A model generated the notes under the pieces. That model had not been told where the DNA came from, did not search any database, and worked only from the letters and a program-made list of their open reading frames with translations. The translations under genes and the position numbers were made by a program. Below are positions 50,819 through 59,098 of a stretch of DNA of 64,000 nucleotides, in pieces. This DNA is from Lentibacillus salicampi (GTDB lineage: Bacteria; Bacillota; Bacilli; Bacillales; Amphibacillaceae). The stretch spans positions 62,001 through 126,000 of the forward strand of contig NZ_SRHY01000001.1 in assembly GCF_004565465.1 (NCBI RefSeq), read 5' to 3'. The stretch's first letter is position 1. Each line of letters opens with the position of its first letter.

Positions 50819-52033
50819 ATGTCTAAGCCAAAAATTGTCGTTCTTGGCGCTGGTTACGCCGGAATGATGACCACGAAAAAGTTAATGCAAAAATTAAGCC
50901 CGGAAGAAGCGGAGATTGTGCTGGTTAATAAGCATAACTATCATTATCAGACAACATGGCTCCATGAAGTGGCCGCCGGGACCGTCAATCAGAACCAGGC
51001 ACGTATGATGATCAGCGATGTGATTAATCCAACTCGCGTCAATCTGATTTATGATGAGGTTGTTGAAGTGAAGAAAGACGATAACCGTGTCGTACTGAAG
51101 AATAGTGAGATTACATACGATTACCTGGTGATTTCGCTCGGATTTGAAACGAATACATTCGGCATCAAAGGCATGGAGAAAAATGCGTTTTCCATTACAG
51201 ATATCGATTCAAGCCGTATGATTCGTGAGCATATTGAGTATCAATTTGCCAAATACAGTACTGCCACTAATCCAAAAGACGAGGATCTGGCTATTCTGGT
51301 CGGCGGCGGCGGGTTTACCGGAATCGAATTTGCCGGTGAATTGACTGAGAAAGTACCGGAACTGTGCAAAAAGTATGATATTGCCCGCAGCAAAGTCCGT
51401 ATCATTAATGTTGAGGCAGCACCACGTGTCCTGCCGGGATTCGATGATGATCTTGTCGCCTATGCCAAACAATCACTGTCTGAACGTGGTGTTGAATTCA
51501 GGGAAGGCGCCAAAATTTCTGAGTGCAAGAAAAACAGTTTTGTTGTCGGTGAAGGCGATGATACCGAAGAAATCAAAGCTGGCACCATCGTTTGGACAGG
51601 CGGTGTGACGGGTAATTCCATCCTGTCGAAATCCGGTTTTGAAATTACAAAAGGTAAAGTGACGGTAAATGGTGACATGCGTGCACCTGGTGAAGAAAAT
51701 ATCTTTATCCTGGGCGACTGTGCATGGGTCATGAACGAGGAAGACGGAAAGCCGTTCCCGCCAACTGCACAGGCAGCTATGCAGCATGCTGATACTTGCG
51801 CGAGCAATCTAAAAGCGCTGCTTCGTCATGAACCATTAAGTAAATTCGTATTTGATGATAAAGGTACCGTCGCTTCCCTTGGCGAGAAAGATGCAATGGG
51901 AACGGTATTCAATGATAATAAATTGTATGGTAAGCCTGCAGTATCCATGAAAAAAGTAATTGACAACCGCTACCTCTTCCTGCTTGGCGGACCGAAACTT
52001 ATCTTGAAAAAAGGAAAACTACGCATGTTTTAA
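50819..52033 (+). CDS. Type II NADH dehydrogenase (NDH-2)
   Basis: The 404-residue flavoprotein oxidises NADH and reduces menaquinone at the inner face of the membrane without pumping protons. FAD site: VVLGAGYAGMMTTKKL at the N-terminus; NADH site: AILVGGGGFTGIEFAGELTE; FAD C-terminal motif IFILGDCAWV and PPTAQAAMQHAD. ATG 50819 follows AGGAAAGGTGG. The length and motifs fit the Bacillus Ndh/YumB group. A tiny membrane protein gene follows. Confidence 0.9.
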   Translation: MSKPKIVVLGAGYAGMMTTKKLMQKLSPEEAEIVLVNKHNYHYQTTWLHEVAAGTVNQNQARMMISDVINPTRVNLIYDEVVEVKKDDNRVVLKNSEITYDYLVISLGFETNTFGIKGMEKNAFSITDIDSSRMIREHIEYQFAKYSTATNPKDEDLAILVGGGGFTGIEFAGELTEKVPELCKKYDIARSKVRIINVEAAPRVLPGFDDDLVAYAKQSLSERGVEFREGAKISECKKNSFVVGEGDDTEEIKAGTIVWTGGVTGNSILSKSGFEITKGKVTVNGDMRAPGEENIFILGDCAWVMNEEDGKPFPPTAQAAMQHADTCASNLKALLRHEPLSKFVFDDKGTVASLGEKDAMGTVFNDNKLYGKPAVSMKKVIDNRYLFLLGGPKLILKKGKLRMF

Positions 52034-52055
52034 TTAATCGAGGAGGGACATTTTC

Positions 52056-52157
52056 ATGAAGAACGGAACATTATATGTATTTTTGCTGGCACTGGCGACT
52101 ATTGTAGGGTATACAGTGGCAACACGTACACTTGAAGACACAAGGGACTTCCGTTAA
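52056..52157 (+). CDS. 33-residue single-span membrane peptide
   Basis: ATG 52056 follows a strong GAGGAGGG site, 23 bp after the NDH-2 stop. The product has one membrane segment (TLYVFLLALATIVGYTVATR) and a short charged end (TLEDTRDFR). It is followed by a CTTCCGTT/AACGGAAG hairpin and a terminator, so it closes the NDH-2 operon. An accessory subunit of NDH-2 is possible but unproven; I do not recognise a named family. Confidence 0.65.
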   Translation: MKNGTLYVFLLALATIVGYTVATRTLEDTRDFR

Positions 52158-52217
52158 AAAACGGAAGCCTGCGCAAAAGAACCATCCTAGCCTGACGGGC
52201 GGGGGTGGTTCTTTTAT
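52149..52217 (+). terminator. Two hairpins ending the NDH-2 operon
   Basis: CTTCCGTT/AACGGAAG (52149-52168) overlaps the stop of the small gene; AAAAGAACCATCC pairs with GGGTGGTTCTTTT (52175-52215) and ends in T4. Confidence 0.8.
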
Positions 52218-52292
52218 TTGTTATGAAATTGTGATATTCATCACTGTTTTCATAATAGAATTCATATATATTAAGGGAGAGGAGGGTTTGTT

Positions 52293-52544
52293 GTGAGTAT
52301 TGGATTGCTTATTTTCCTTGTCGTATTATTTATAGCCGCTTTGGGTGGGACGTTTTTTGCATTTAAACAGGAAGAAAATAAGATGAAAAAATATGAAGAA
52401 GAAGGGGACACCGTTGAAGATCAGTTAAGGCGGTCACATGAATATGAATCCTCATCTCTTAAATCAAATGTTCCGTTACAGTTGGTTATTTACGGGGTTA
52501 CCATTACCGCTTCCCTGATTGTTTTTGCCATTTACGTGTTTTAA
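52293..52544 (+). CDS. Small protein with two membrane segments
   Basis: GTG 52293 follows GGAGAGGAGGG. The 83-residue protein has a first membrane span (IGLLIFLVVLFIAALGGTFF), a charged middle (EENKMKKYEEEGDTVEDQLR) and a second span (VIYGVTITASLIVFAIYVF), a hairpin with a polar loop. I do not recognise a family. It stands alone before the VanW gene. Confidence 0.7.
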   Translation: MSIGLLIFLVVLFIAALGGTFFAFKQEENKMKKYEEEGDTVEDQLRRSHEYESSSLKSNVPLQLVIYGVTITASLIVFAIYVF

Positions 52545-52646
52545 TCTTTTCGAGTGATTTGTGATCATGTTAATGAAGTGATCTTTGAAATACAGCATTC
52601 ATGTTTTTATCCGATTGCCAAATACTACGGGACAGGAGGTGGTTAG

Positions 52647-53471
52647 ATGCTAGCCGTTATCTTGTCTTTTTTATTAGCGGCAGCTCCTCTGACTGTGACA
52701 GAGGATGATCATGTGGTGGACAAAATCGTGAAAGAAGACTTTGAACTGCTTTATGTTGACAGATTATGGGTGGATGACATGAAACTGAAACTGCAAATGG
52801 ATATACTTGATGAGAAATTGTATGAGAAGCCCACCAATGCCAAATTGGATGACAATGGCCAAATCATAGAAGAAGAACCTGGAAGAGCACTTGACCGGCA
52901 AAAGTTCCGTCAATTATTTCTCAATTATTTTTATCAGGGAACTCCCGAAAGGACAGCTTTGCCTGAGCGGAAGATCTATCCACGGGTAGACAGCGAGCTG
53001 CTGGCAGAAATCCGCGAACATAAAATCGGAAGTTACACAACGAATTTTAAACAAAGCAATGAAGAACGATCACGAAATATCGAACTGTCAGCAGAGGCAA
53101 TCAATAATCATGTTGTCTTTCCGGGAGAACAGTTTTCGTTTAATGATGTTGTTGGCAAACGGACAGAAGAGAAAGGCTACAAACGTGCACCAGTGATTGT
53201 AAAAGGTGAGCTGGCCGAGGATATTGGAGGCGGCATTTGCCAGGTTTCCTCAACGTTATATAACGCAGTCGACTTAAAAAACATTGAGATTACAGAGCGC
53301 TATTCGCACAGCCGCAGTGTCCCTTATGTACCGCCTGGCCGGGATGCTACTGTGAGCTGGTATGGACCGGATTTTGCTTTTACCAACAAGTCGAAACAGC
53401 CAATCTTAATACGTGCATCCGCTGACGATGGGAATATGACGATTACCATTTTATCCTCTGAACCGTTATAG
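52647..53471 (+). CDS. VanW family protein
   Basis: The 274-residue protein has a short N-terminal signal or anchor (LAVILSFLLAAAPLTV) and the VanW core: NIELSAEAINNHVVFPGEQF, SFNDVVGKRTEEKGY, DIGGGICQVSSTLYNAV and YVPPGRDATVSWYG. VanW-like proteins are common cell-surface proteins in Firmicutes with no proven function; the name comes from a vancomycin gene cluster and does not imply resistance. ATG 52647 follows ACAGGAGGTGG. Confidence 0.88.
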   Translation: MLAVILSFLLAAAPLTVTEDDHVVDKIVKEDFELLYVDRLWVDDMKLKLQMDILDEKLYEKPTNAKLDDNGQIIEEEPGRALDRQKFRQLFLNYFYQGTPERTALPERKIYPRVDSELLAEIREHKIGSYTTNFKQSNEERSRNIELSAEAINNHVVFPGEQFSFNDVVGKRTEEKGYKRAPVIVKGELAEDIGGGICQVSSTLYNAVDLKNIEITERYSHSRSVPYVPPGRDATVSWYGPDFAFTNKSKQPILIRASADDGNMTITILSSEPL

Positions 53472-53601
53472 TTGACACCGCCTGTTCCGGTTCAGTTACT
53501 TGGAGCGCATTTAGGTTGCTTTGACAGACAGGAACCCTCCTGTTTCGCTTTTATTCCACATACAATTTGGTTAAAATTTAAGAATAGAGAGGGGATTGGT
53601 T

Positions 53602-54705
53602 ATGGATATATTGAATGTAAATGAGCATTTTCAGGATAATCTGTCATCGAAATATAAAGAGCAGCTTGAGGAACTCTTAGACGAATTTAACCGTGGACAC
53701 TATCCGAATGTTCTGTCAAAGTCAGCGGTGCTTCGGTCTGAAAGAGATTTGGACAGGCATCTTGCCGATAAACTAAAAATGGTGGACGCGATTTGCCACT
53801 CGGAAATTGGGGAAGTAAAGGCAGCATCATCTATCATTTCTGAGTTATATCACCATTCAGACATTGAATGGATGCTGCTTGGTGAATTAGCGTTCATGTG
53901 TGACTTTAAGCTGGCGCGCCGTATTTTAAGCGCAGCCGTCAAACAAATGGAAGACGATGGTGAAGCCGATCGGATTAAGCTGGCGCGTGGTTACCTGGTG
54001 CTTGCTGAAGCTGAGGAAAACCTGGAAAAATACGTGCGTGCCATTAAATATTTTAAGCAAGGTCTCGGCTATTTTCAGGATGACGAAACACCTGATCAGT
54101 ATATGATTTTATACCTTCATTTCAAAATCGGCATGATGTATTCCATGAAAAATGAAGCCGAAGAGTCACTACACTACCTGAGTAAGGTGATTGACATGGC
54201 CGGTGATACGAATCCGGACCTAAAAATCAACAGTCTGGTGACGATCGCCAAGACCTATGGCAGCAAGGATGATAACGAAAGGGCTTATCCATACCTGAAA
54301 GATGCACTGGGATTGCTGGAAGGTTCGTCACTGGAAAATGGAGTGACACATGCAGAGTCACTGACGGAAATGGCGTTCTATTATTTTGACCAGTCCAAAC
54401 TGACTGAGGCAGTGCCCTACTATCAGGAAGCGATTGCCGTCTATGAGAAGCTGCCACAGACCTCCCATCGTAAGCTTGGTATGGTTTATATGCAATATGC
54501 TTTCTGCCTTGAACATATGGAAGAGAACAATATTCGGGAAGCAGGCATTTGTTATGAAAAAGCCATTAAACAGCTAGAACTCACAAAAGATCGGGAACTG
54601 CAGGAGAATGCACTTGCTGATGTAATTGCTTTTTTCGATCACACGGACAATCATAAGAAAAAACGCGAATATGAAAATAGATTCGTTAAAATGACGAATG
54701 CTTAA
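53602..54705 (+). CDS. Tetratricopeptide repeat protein
   Basis: I choose ATG 53602, seven bases after GAGAGGGG. The 367-residue, all-helical protein has about six TPR-like pairs, e.g. DRIKLARGYLVLAEAEENLE, YVRAIKYFKQGLGYF and VTHAESLTEMAFYYFDQSKL. There is no N-terminal HTH, unlike AimR or PlcR, and no Rap-type 3-helix phosphatase signature that I can identify, although the size is near Rap proteins. It probably mediates protein or peptide binding in the cytoplasm. Confidence 0.78.
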   Translation: MDILNVNEHFQDNLSSKYKEQLEELLDEFNRGHYPNVLSKSAVLRSERDLDRHLADKLKMVDAICHSEIGEVKAASSIISELYHHSDIEWMLLGELAFMCDFKLARRILSAAVKQMEDDGEADRIKLARGYLVLAEAEENLEKYVRAIKYFKQGLGYFQDDETPDQYMILYLHFKIGMMYSMKNEAEESLHYLSKVIDMAGDTNPDLKINSLVTIAKTYGSKDDNERAYPYLKDALGLLEGSSLENGVTHAESLTEMAFYYFDQSKLTEAVPYYQEAIAVYEKLPQTSHRKLGMVYMQYAFCLEHMEENNIREAGICYEKAIKQLELTKDRELQENALADVIAFFDHTDNHKKKREYENRFVKMTNA

Positions 54706-54712
54706 AAATTTC

Positions 54713-54770
54713 TTGACAGGTCAGGTCATCCGACGTAATATTATAATTGATAATGAGAATCTTTTTCATT
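54713..54770 (+). promoter_or_regulatory. Fur-type promoter of the siderophore uptake locus
   Basis: TTGACA at 54713-54718 and TAATAT at 54736-54741 are 17 bp apart. Directly downstream, TTGATAATGAGAATC followed by TTTTTCATT (54747-54770) closely resembles the Fur box GATAATGATAATCATTATC. Iron repression of the locus is therefore likely. Confidence 0.8.
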
Positions 54771-54859
54771 TATATCACTTTTACAGGCAGCGAGACCTCC
54801 GCTTTAATATTTTAAATAAACGAGTAAAGCTAAACAGGGTCAGTTGTCCGTAAATACCC

Positions 54860-55210
54860 GGAATTAAAACGTGCCCGCCAATCTTATGATCGGTTTTTCC
54901 AATCTGTTCCACACCATGCACTTTTCTATATAGAAAAGGAAGACGATGGTGGATACCTGGATGATGAGAATTGTGCAGCGGTATGTGCATTCATTCAGAA
55001 TTTCCAGCTTGCAGGATGGGCGAAGGGGATTGGGACAATGTGGACTGCCAAACCAACACTTCGAGATTAAGTATTCATCAACGACATCGGCCTGTCACCT
55101 GAAAACATCGGCTGGTGGCAGTTGTACAAACTGGTTATCCCAACTAACCCCCCCGCAGCAAAGGCCGGATGCCTGTGGAGGAATCCATCGAATGGTTTAA
55201 CTACGGTTAG
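54860..55210 (+). pseudogene. Decayed nitroreductase family gene
   Basis: Remnants of an FMN nitroreductase are readable in pieces. Around 54951-55067 one frame gives GYLDDENCAAVCAFIQNFQL and AGWAKGIGTMWTAKPTLRD, then a TAA at 55068 where the family continues (VFINDIGLSPEN), and from about 55162 another frame gives MPVEESIEWFNYG, ending at 55210. The N-terminal half is missing or unreadable. It sits between the Fur-type promoter and the siderophore-binding protein gene, so the promoter probably now drives the transporter through the dead gene. Confidence 0.7.
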
Positions 55211-55223
55211 AGGAGCGTGATTC

Positions 55224-56231
55224 ATGAAGAAAATAGCGATTTTAGTTCTATTATTGCTCATCGGGTTGTTAGCTGCATGTGGCAATAACGAGAGCATTGA
55301 ACGGGAAGACAGTAATAAGGACAGCGGAGGCAGTGAAGACAGCAGCCAGTCAGTAACGATAGAAGATGCGATGGGTACCCAAACGATTGAACAAACACCT
55401 GAAAACATCGTTGCACTTGAATGGTCATATGCTGAAAACCTGCTTGCTTTGGGTTTTCAACCGGCAGGTGTAGCCGATTTGGACGGCTTTGATCAGTGGG
55501 TGAATATCGATAAAGAATTCGATGAAAGTGTAGAAGACGTTGGGACACGGCAAGAACCAAATCTGGAAGCGATCAGACGCCAGGATCCGGACTTAATTAT
55601 CGCGGTAAAATTCCGCCATGAGCAATATCTGGATCAGTTGAAAGAAATTGCGCCGGTGGTTACGTTTGCGCCCTATGGTGAAGAGGCAATTCAGGATCAT
55701 TACGGCAACATGCTTAGTGAATTTAAAACAATGGCAAAAATAGTCGATAAAAAAGATGAGGCTGAGCAGGCTATTTCAGATTTAAATACATTTATCGATG
55801 AGCAAAGCCAGCGTGTTGCAGATGCAGGGCTGAAAGGATCGCAATTTGTCGCAACACAGGCGTTCACGGCACAAAATACGCCGACATTACGCTTGTTCAC
55901 AGATAATTCCATGGTAGGCAAAGTGATGAATAAACTCGGGTTTGAAAATGCTTATTCGGTCGATGAGCCGGAAGTATACGGGTATAGTGAAGTAACGGTG
56001 GAAGCACTGCAGAACTTTCAGAATAAAGAGGACCTGCAATTTCTGTATATTGTTCAGGAGGAAGACAATATTTTTGAATCTGACTTTAAAGGAAACCCTG
56101 TTTGGGAAAATCTGAGTTTTGTTCAGAACGGCAATACACATCAACTGCCTGGTGATACGTGGACTTTCGGAGGTGTATTGTCAAATCAGGTGTTGGCCAA
56201 ACAATTGGTGGATGCCATGGTAAAAGAGTGA
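55224..56231 (+). CDS. Iron-siderophore ABC transporter binding lipoprotein
   Basis: The 335-residue protein has a lipoprotein signal peptide with lipobox LLAAC and a Ser/Asp-rich linker, then a class III binding protein fold: VALEWSYAENLLALGFQPAG, GTRQEPNLEAIRRQDPDLII and GDTWTFGGVLSNQVLAKQLV. It would bind ferric siderophore outside the membrane and pass it to the permease encoded next. ATG 55224 follows TTAGAGGAGCG. The family resembles Fe-citrate or hydroxamate binding proteins; the ligand cannot be decided. Confidence 0.88.
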   Translation: MKKIAILVLLLLIGLLAACGNNESIEREDSNKDSGGSEDSSQSVTIEDAMGTQTIEQTPENIVALEWSYAENLLALGFQPAGVADLDGFDQWVNIDKEFDESVEDVGTRQEPNLEAIRRQDPDLIIAVKFRHEQYLDQLKEIAPVVTFAPYGEEAIQDHYGNMLSEFKTMAKIVDKKDEAEQAISDLNTFIDEQSQRVADAGLKGSQFVATQAFTAQNTPTLRLFTDNSMVGKVMNKLGFENAYSVDEPEVYGYSEVTVEALQNFQNKEDLQFLYIVQEEDNIFESDFKGNPVWENLSFVQNGNTHQLPGDTWTFGGVLSNQVLAKQLVDAMVKE

Positions 56232-56235
56232 TTTG

Positions 56236-58261
56236 ATGACTAATAATTTACGGAACTTAGTGACAGCGGTTCTCGCCTTTGGAGGTGGAGCCGCGCTTTT
56301 GTGCATACTTACATTTATACATATTAACCAGGGAAGTGTCTCGCTAACGCCCAGCACAGTTATTGATGCGATTATTGCCCCTAAGAATAATTTAGAACAT
56401 CATACAGTCCGCACATTACGTCTGCCGCGTGCTATGATGGGCGTTATTGCCGGTGGTTCGCTTGCTGTGTCGGGGGTCGTTCTGCAAACAGTAACGCGAA
56501 ACCCGCTGTCATCGGCAAGTACGCTGGGAATTCATTCAGGTACGTATTTTGCAGTTGTATTCTGTACAGTGTTTTTCCCGGCAGCATTAATCGGGAATGG
56601 CATTATTGCGGCATTTTCCGGTGGTGTGATGACATTTTTAATTGTATTCATTCTCTCCGGCGGTAACAGGGCATCACCGGTTCGCATGGTATTAGCCGGT
56701 ATGATTGTAACGTTTCTGTTTTCATCACTGACGAGTGTTCTGCAGATTTTTTATGAAAATGAAACAGCCGGCTTGTTTTTATGGGGATCCGGTACACTTG
56801 TGCAAAATGATTGGAGTGGTGTCCAATTTTCACTGCCGATTGCGGCAGCCGGGCTTCTGGTTATTTTATTAATGACTTTCAAGATGGACACGCTTATGCT
56901 TGGTGATGATATTGCGACCGCACTGGGGCAGAATGTGCACACAGTTAAATTTATCGCAGTTGGGGTGGCCGTACTGTTAACATCTGTTACAGTCAGTGTT
57001 GCTGGGCCGATTGGGTTTGTCGGACTTGTAGCACCACATATCATTAAACTGATCGGCTACCGGAAACATTTGCCGCTTGTGATAGCGTCGTTTATTTGGG
57101 GAGCAAATGTCCTGCTGTTCGCGGATGTTTTGGCCCGTATTATTGACCCATCGTTTTCCGAATTGCCTGTTGGTGCCATCACCGCACTTATCGGAGCGCC
57201 GTGGCTGATTTATTTGGTTATGCAGATGAAAGGAACTAAGTATGGAGATGAAAATACGTCTGTCATTGCCGGCAGAGCAACGGCAAAGATGTCGCTGAAA
57301 GTTGTCATCCCCATTTTAGCTGTTATTATAGCTGTAACGATGTTCGTTAGTCTGGCATCCGGTAATTACGGGTTTGAACCGGTTCTACTATGGAACGCAC
57401 TATTTGGAGGATCAGACGGTTTTATGCTTGGTCTGGTGATGGATTTACGCTTGCCCCGCGCTTTGGTCGCCTTGATCAGCGGGATGATTCTTGCTGTCAG
57501 CGGCTTGCTTTTTCAGGGGGTTCTGAGGAATCCGCTGGCAGATCCCTCGGTAATTGGCATTACTTCTGGTGCAGGAGTCGGGGCGCTGCTGACTATGTAT
57601 GTCTTCAGTTTGTCAGCTGTCTGGATTCCGATCGGAGCCATGGCCGGTTCATTGGTATTCTTCCTGTTTGTAATGCTTATTGGCCATACGGGCACAATTT
57701 AAGCCGACTATCTTAGCGTTGCTCGGTATTGGTGTGTCGGCTTTTGGTTCGGCAATTATTCAAATATTGGTCGTTCAGGCCGACATGGGTGTTGCTTCCG
57801 CTTTAACGTGGCTATCAGGAACGACTTATGCCAGAGGTTGGTCAGAACTCATTAATCTATTGATTTGGCCTATTCTCATTTTGGTGCCGTTGTTATTTAT
57901 GCGGATTCGCATCCTTGATACATTATCTCTCGGGGATGATACGGCGAAAGGGCTTGGGGTCAATGTCATGCGCACACGGTTTCAGCTCGCATTAATAGCG
58001 ACAGTGCTGGCGGCGTTCAGTGTAGCAGCCGTTGGGTCGATTGGATTTATCGGATTGATTGCGCCACATCTGTCCCGGCTGCTTGTCGGCTCATCAAACC
58101 AGCGGCTGCTGCCCGTGGCGATGCTCGTCGGGAGTGCGCTGCTGGTGGTATCTGATGCACTTAGCCGCACACTGCTCGCACCAAATGAAATCCCATCCGG
58201 TATTTTGGTTGCCATTATCGGCGCACCATACTTCTTATGGTTAATGCGAAAACGGTCGTAA
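56236..58261 (+). pseudogene. Fused double FecCD siderophore permease, frameshifted
   Basis: The two halves are each a complete FecCD domain: the first from RTLRLPRAMMGVIAGGSLAV, the second from LRLPRALVALISGMILAVSG, so the protein is a FhuB-like fusion of about 675 residues with up to 20 membrane segments. The first frame ends at 57702 after FVMLIGHTGTI; the natural continuation LLAIRAQFKPTILALLGIGV is in the +1 frame from about 57680 and runs to 58261. A single-base change near 57675-57685 breaks it; there is no long homopolymer here. No ATPase gene follows, so an unlinked FhuC/YusV-type ATPase would be needed. Confidence 0.85.
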
Positions 58262-58288
58262 GTATAGCTGACATGAATAATGGAATTG

Positions 58289-58331
58289 AAAAACCCGTCT
58301 GCTCCCATTGAAAGGGAACAGGCGGGTTTTC
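58289..58331 (+). terminator. Terminator after the siderophore permease
   Basis: AAAACCCGTCTG and CAGGCGGGTTTT pair, extended by TCCC/GGGA, 28 bp after the stop; the T4 is at the end. Confidence 0.8.
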
Positions 58332-58377
58332 TAGGTTAGGCTTTTTTCGTAAAAAGTGTTGCTTCTTCATAGTTGAG

Positions 58378-58570
58378 ATAAACTGCGACGTAATGTTCCA
58401 TGAGTGTTAAACTGCCGCTGCGGAAATACACTTGGTGCTCGTCGTGTTGGAAGTTATTTCGGGGGAGTAGCACTCCTCGCAACTCGCAGCTAACTCGGCG
58501 GATGTTTTGCTCGTCGCTTTCCGTGGGCTCACCACGAGCCTCCTCGCTCGCAAAGACCGCTCACTGCGGG
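58378..58570. repeat. Inverted repeat family B, left copy
   Basis: It contains AAACTGCGACGTAATGTTCC, GAGTGTTAAACTGCCGCTGC, GGAAATACACTTGGTGCTCG and CTAACTCGGCGGATGTTTTG, then CTCGTCGCTTTCCGTGGG. The complement of 61150-61330 gives the same blocks in the same order, so the two copies are inverted around aconitase. The following 58570-58745 is also repeat-like (GGTCTCTTAGC...CAGGAGTCTCGCA). Confidence 0.85.
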
Positions 58571-58802
58571 GTCTCTTAGCTCCGACGCACAGGACGCGCT
58601 AGTGCAGGCGTTGCGACAGGACGTCGCGGTTTCAGCCTGCCTGTCCCACAGGAGTCTCGCATATTCCAGCTGCTGGGTGTAATGGTTATCAAAACTCTGC
58701 GCTATCCATCTTAAAGGATTATCCAGATGCAATGAGCGCAACACCAGCGAAGAAAATATACTGAAACACTTATCGGAAAGAAAAGAGTATTTCCTCCGTT
58801 GA

Positions 58803-58847
58803 TTTCCTTTTATAAACGATTAGCTGAGTAGTAATCGTTAAAGGAAA
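58803..58847. repeat. Long imperfect hairpin
   Basis: TTTCCTTT and AAAGGAAA, with AACGATTA and TAATCGTT inside, form a stem of about 16 bp with small bulges around a 10-nt loop. No gene is near; it may be a small mobile repeat. Confidence 0.55.
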
Positions 58848-58860
58848 AACATAAAACCAC

Positions 58861-59012
58861 TTCACAAGTCCGGGTGAGCGTAGGGCGGTGACTCCTGCGG
58901 GAAAAGCAACAGCTGAAGATCCCGCAGGAAGCGGTTTTTGCTTCCGAGGAAGCTGAAGCGTTGCCCTAAGGTGCGCATCCGCCCGTAGCGATCCCGGACG
59001 GTGGACTGAAAA
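58861..59012. repeat. GC-rich intergenic repeat, family C
   Basis: A dyad-rich segment with TGACTCCTGCGGGAAAAGCA, CTGAAGATCCCGCAGGAAGC and flanking GTCCGGG...CCCGGAC. From general knowledge, very similar GACTCCTGCGGG...GATCCCGCAGG sequences are scattered in many Bacillaceae genomes. The whole interval 58262-59098 is gene-free and built from such repeats. Confidence 0.7.
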
Positions 59013-59098
59013 GTTACTTATAGAAAACATTCCAGCACTTGTGTCGCAGTTTATGGACTTTGCGTCAAAGCAACAATTTTTTAGAAAGCAACCTTATA

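Noticed and set aside
58529..59030. Small minus-strand ORFs of 71 and 86 codons
   Set aside because: They are contained in GC-rich intergenic repeats (families B and C) and lack ribosome sites.
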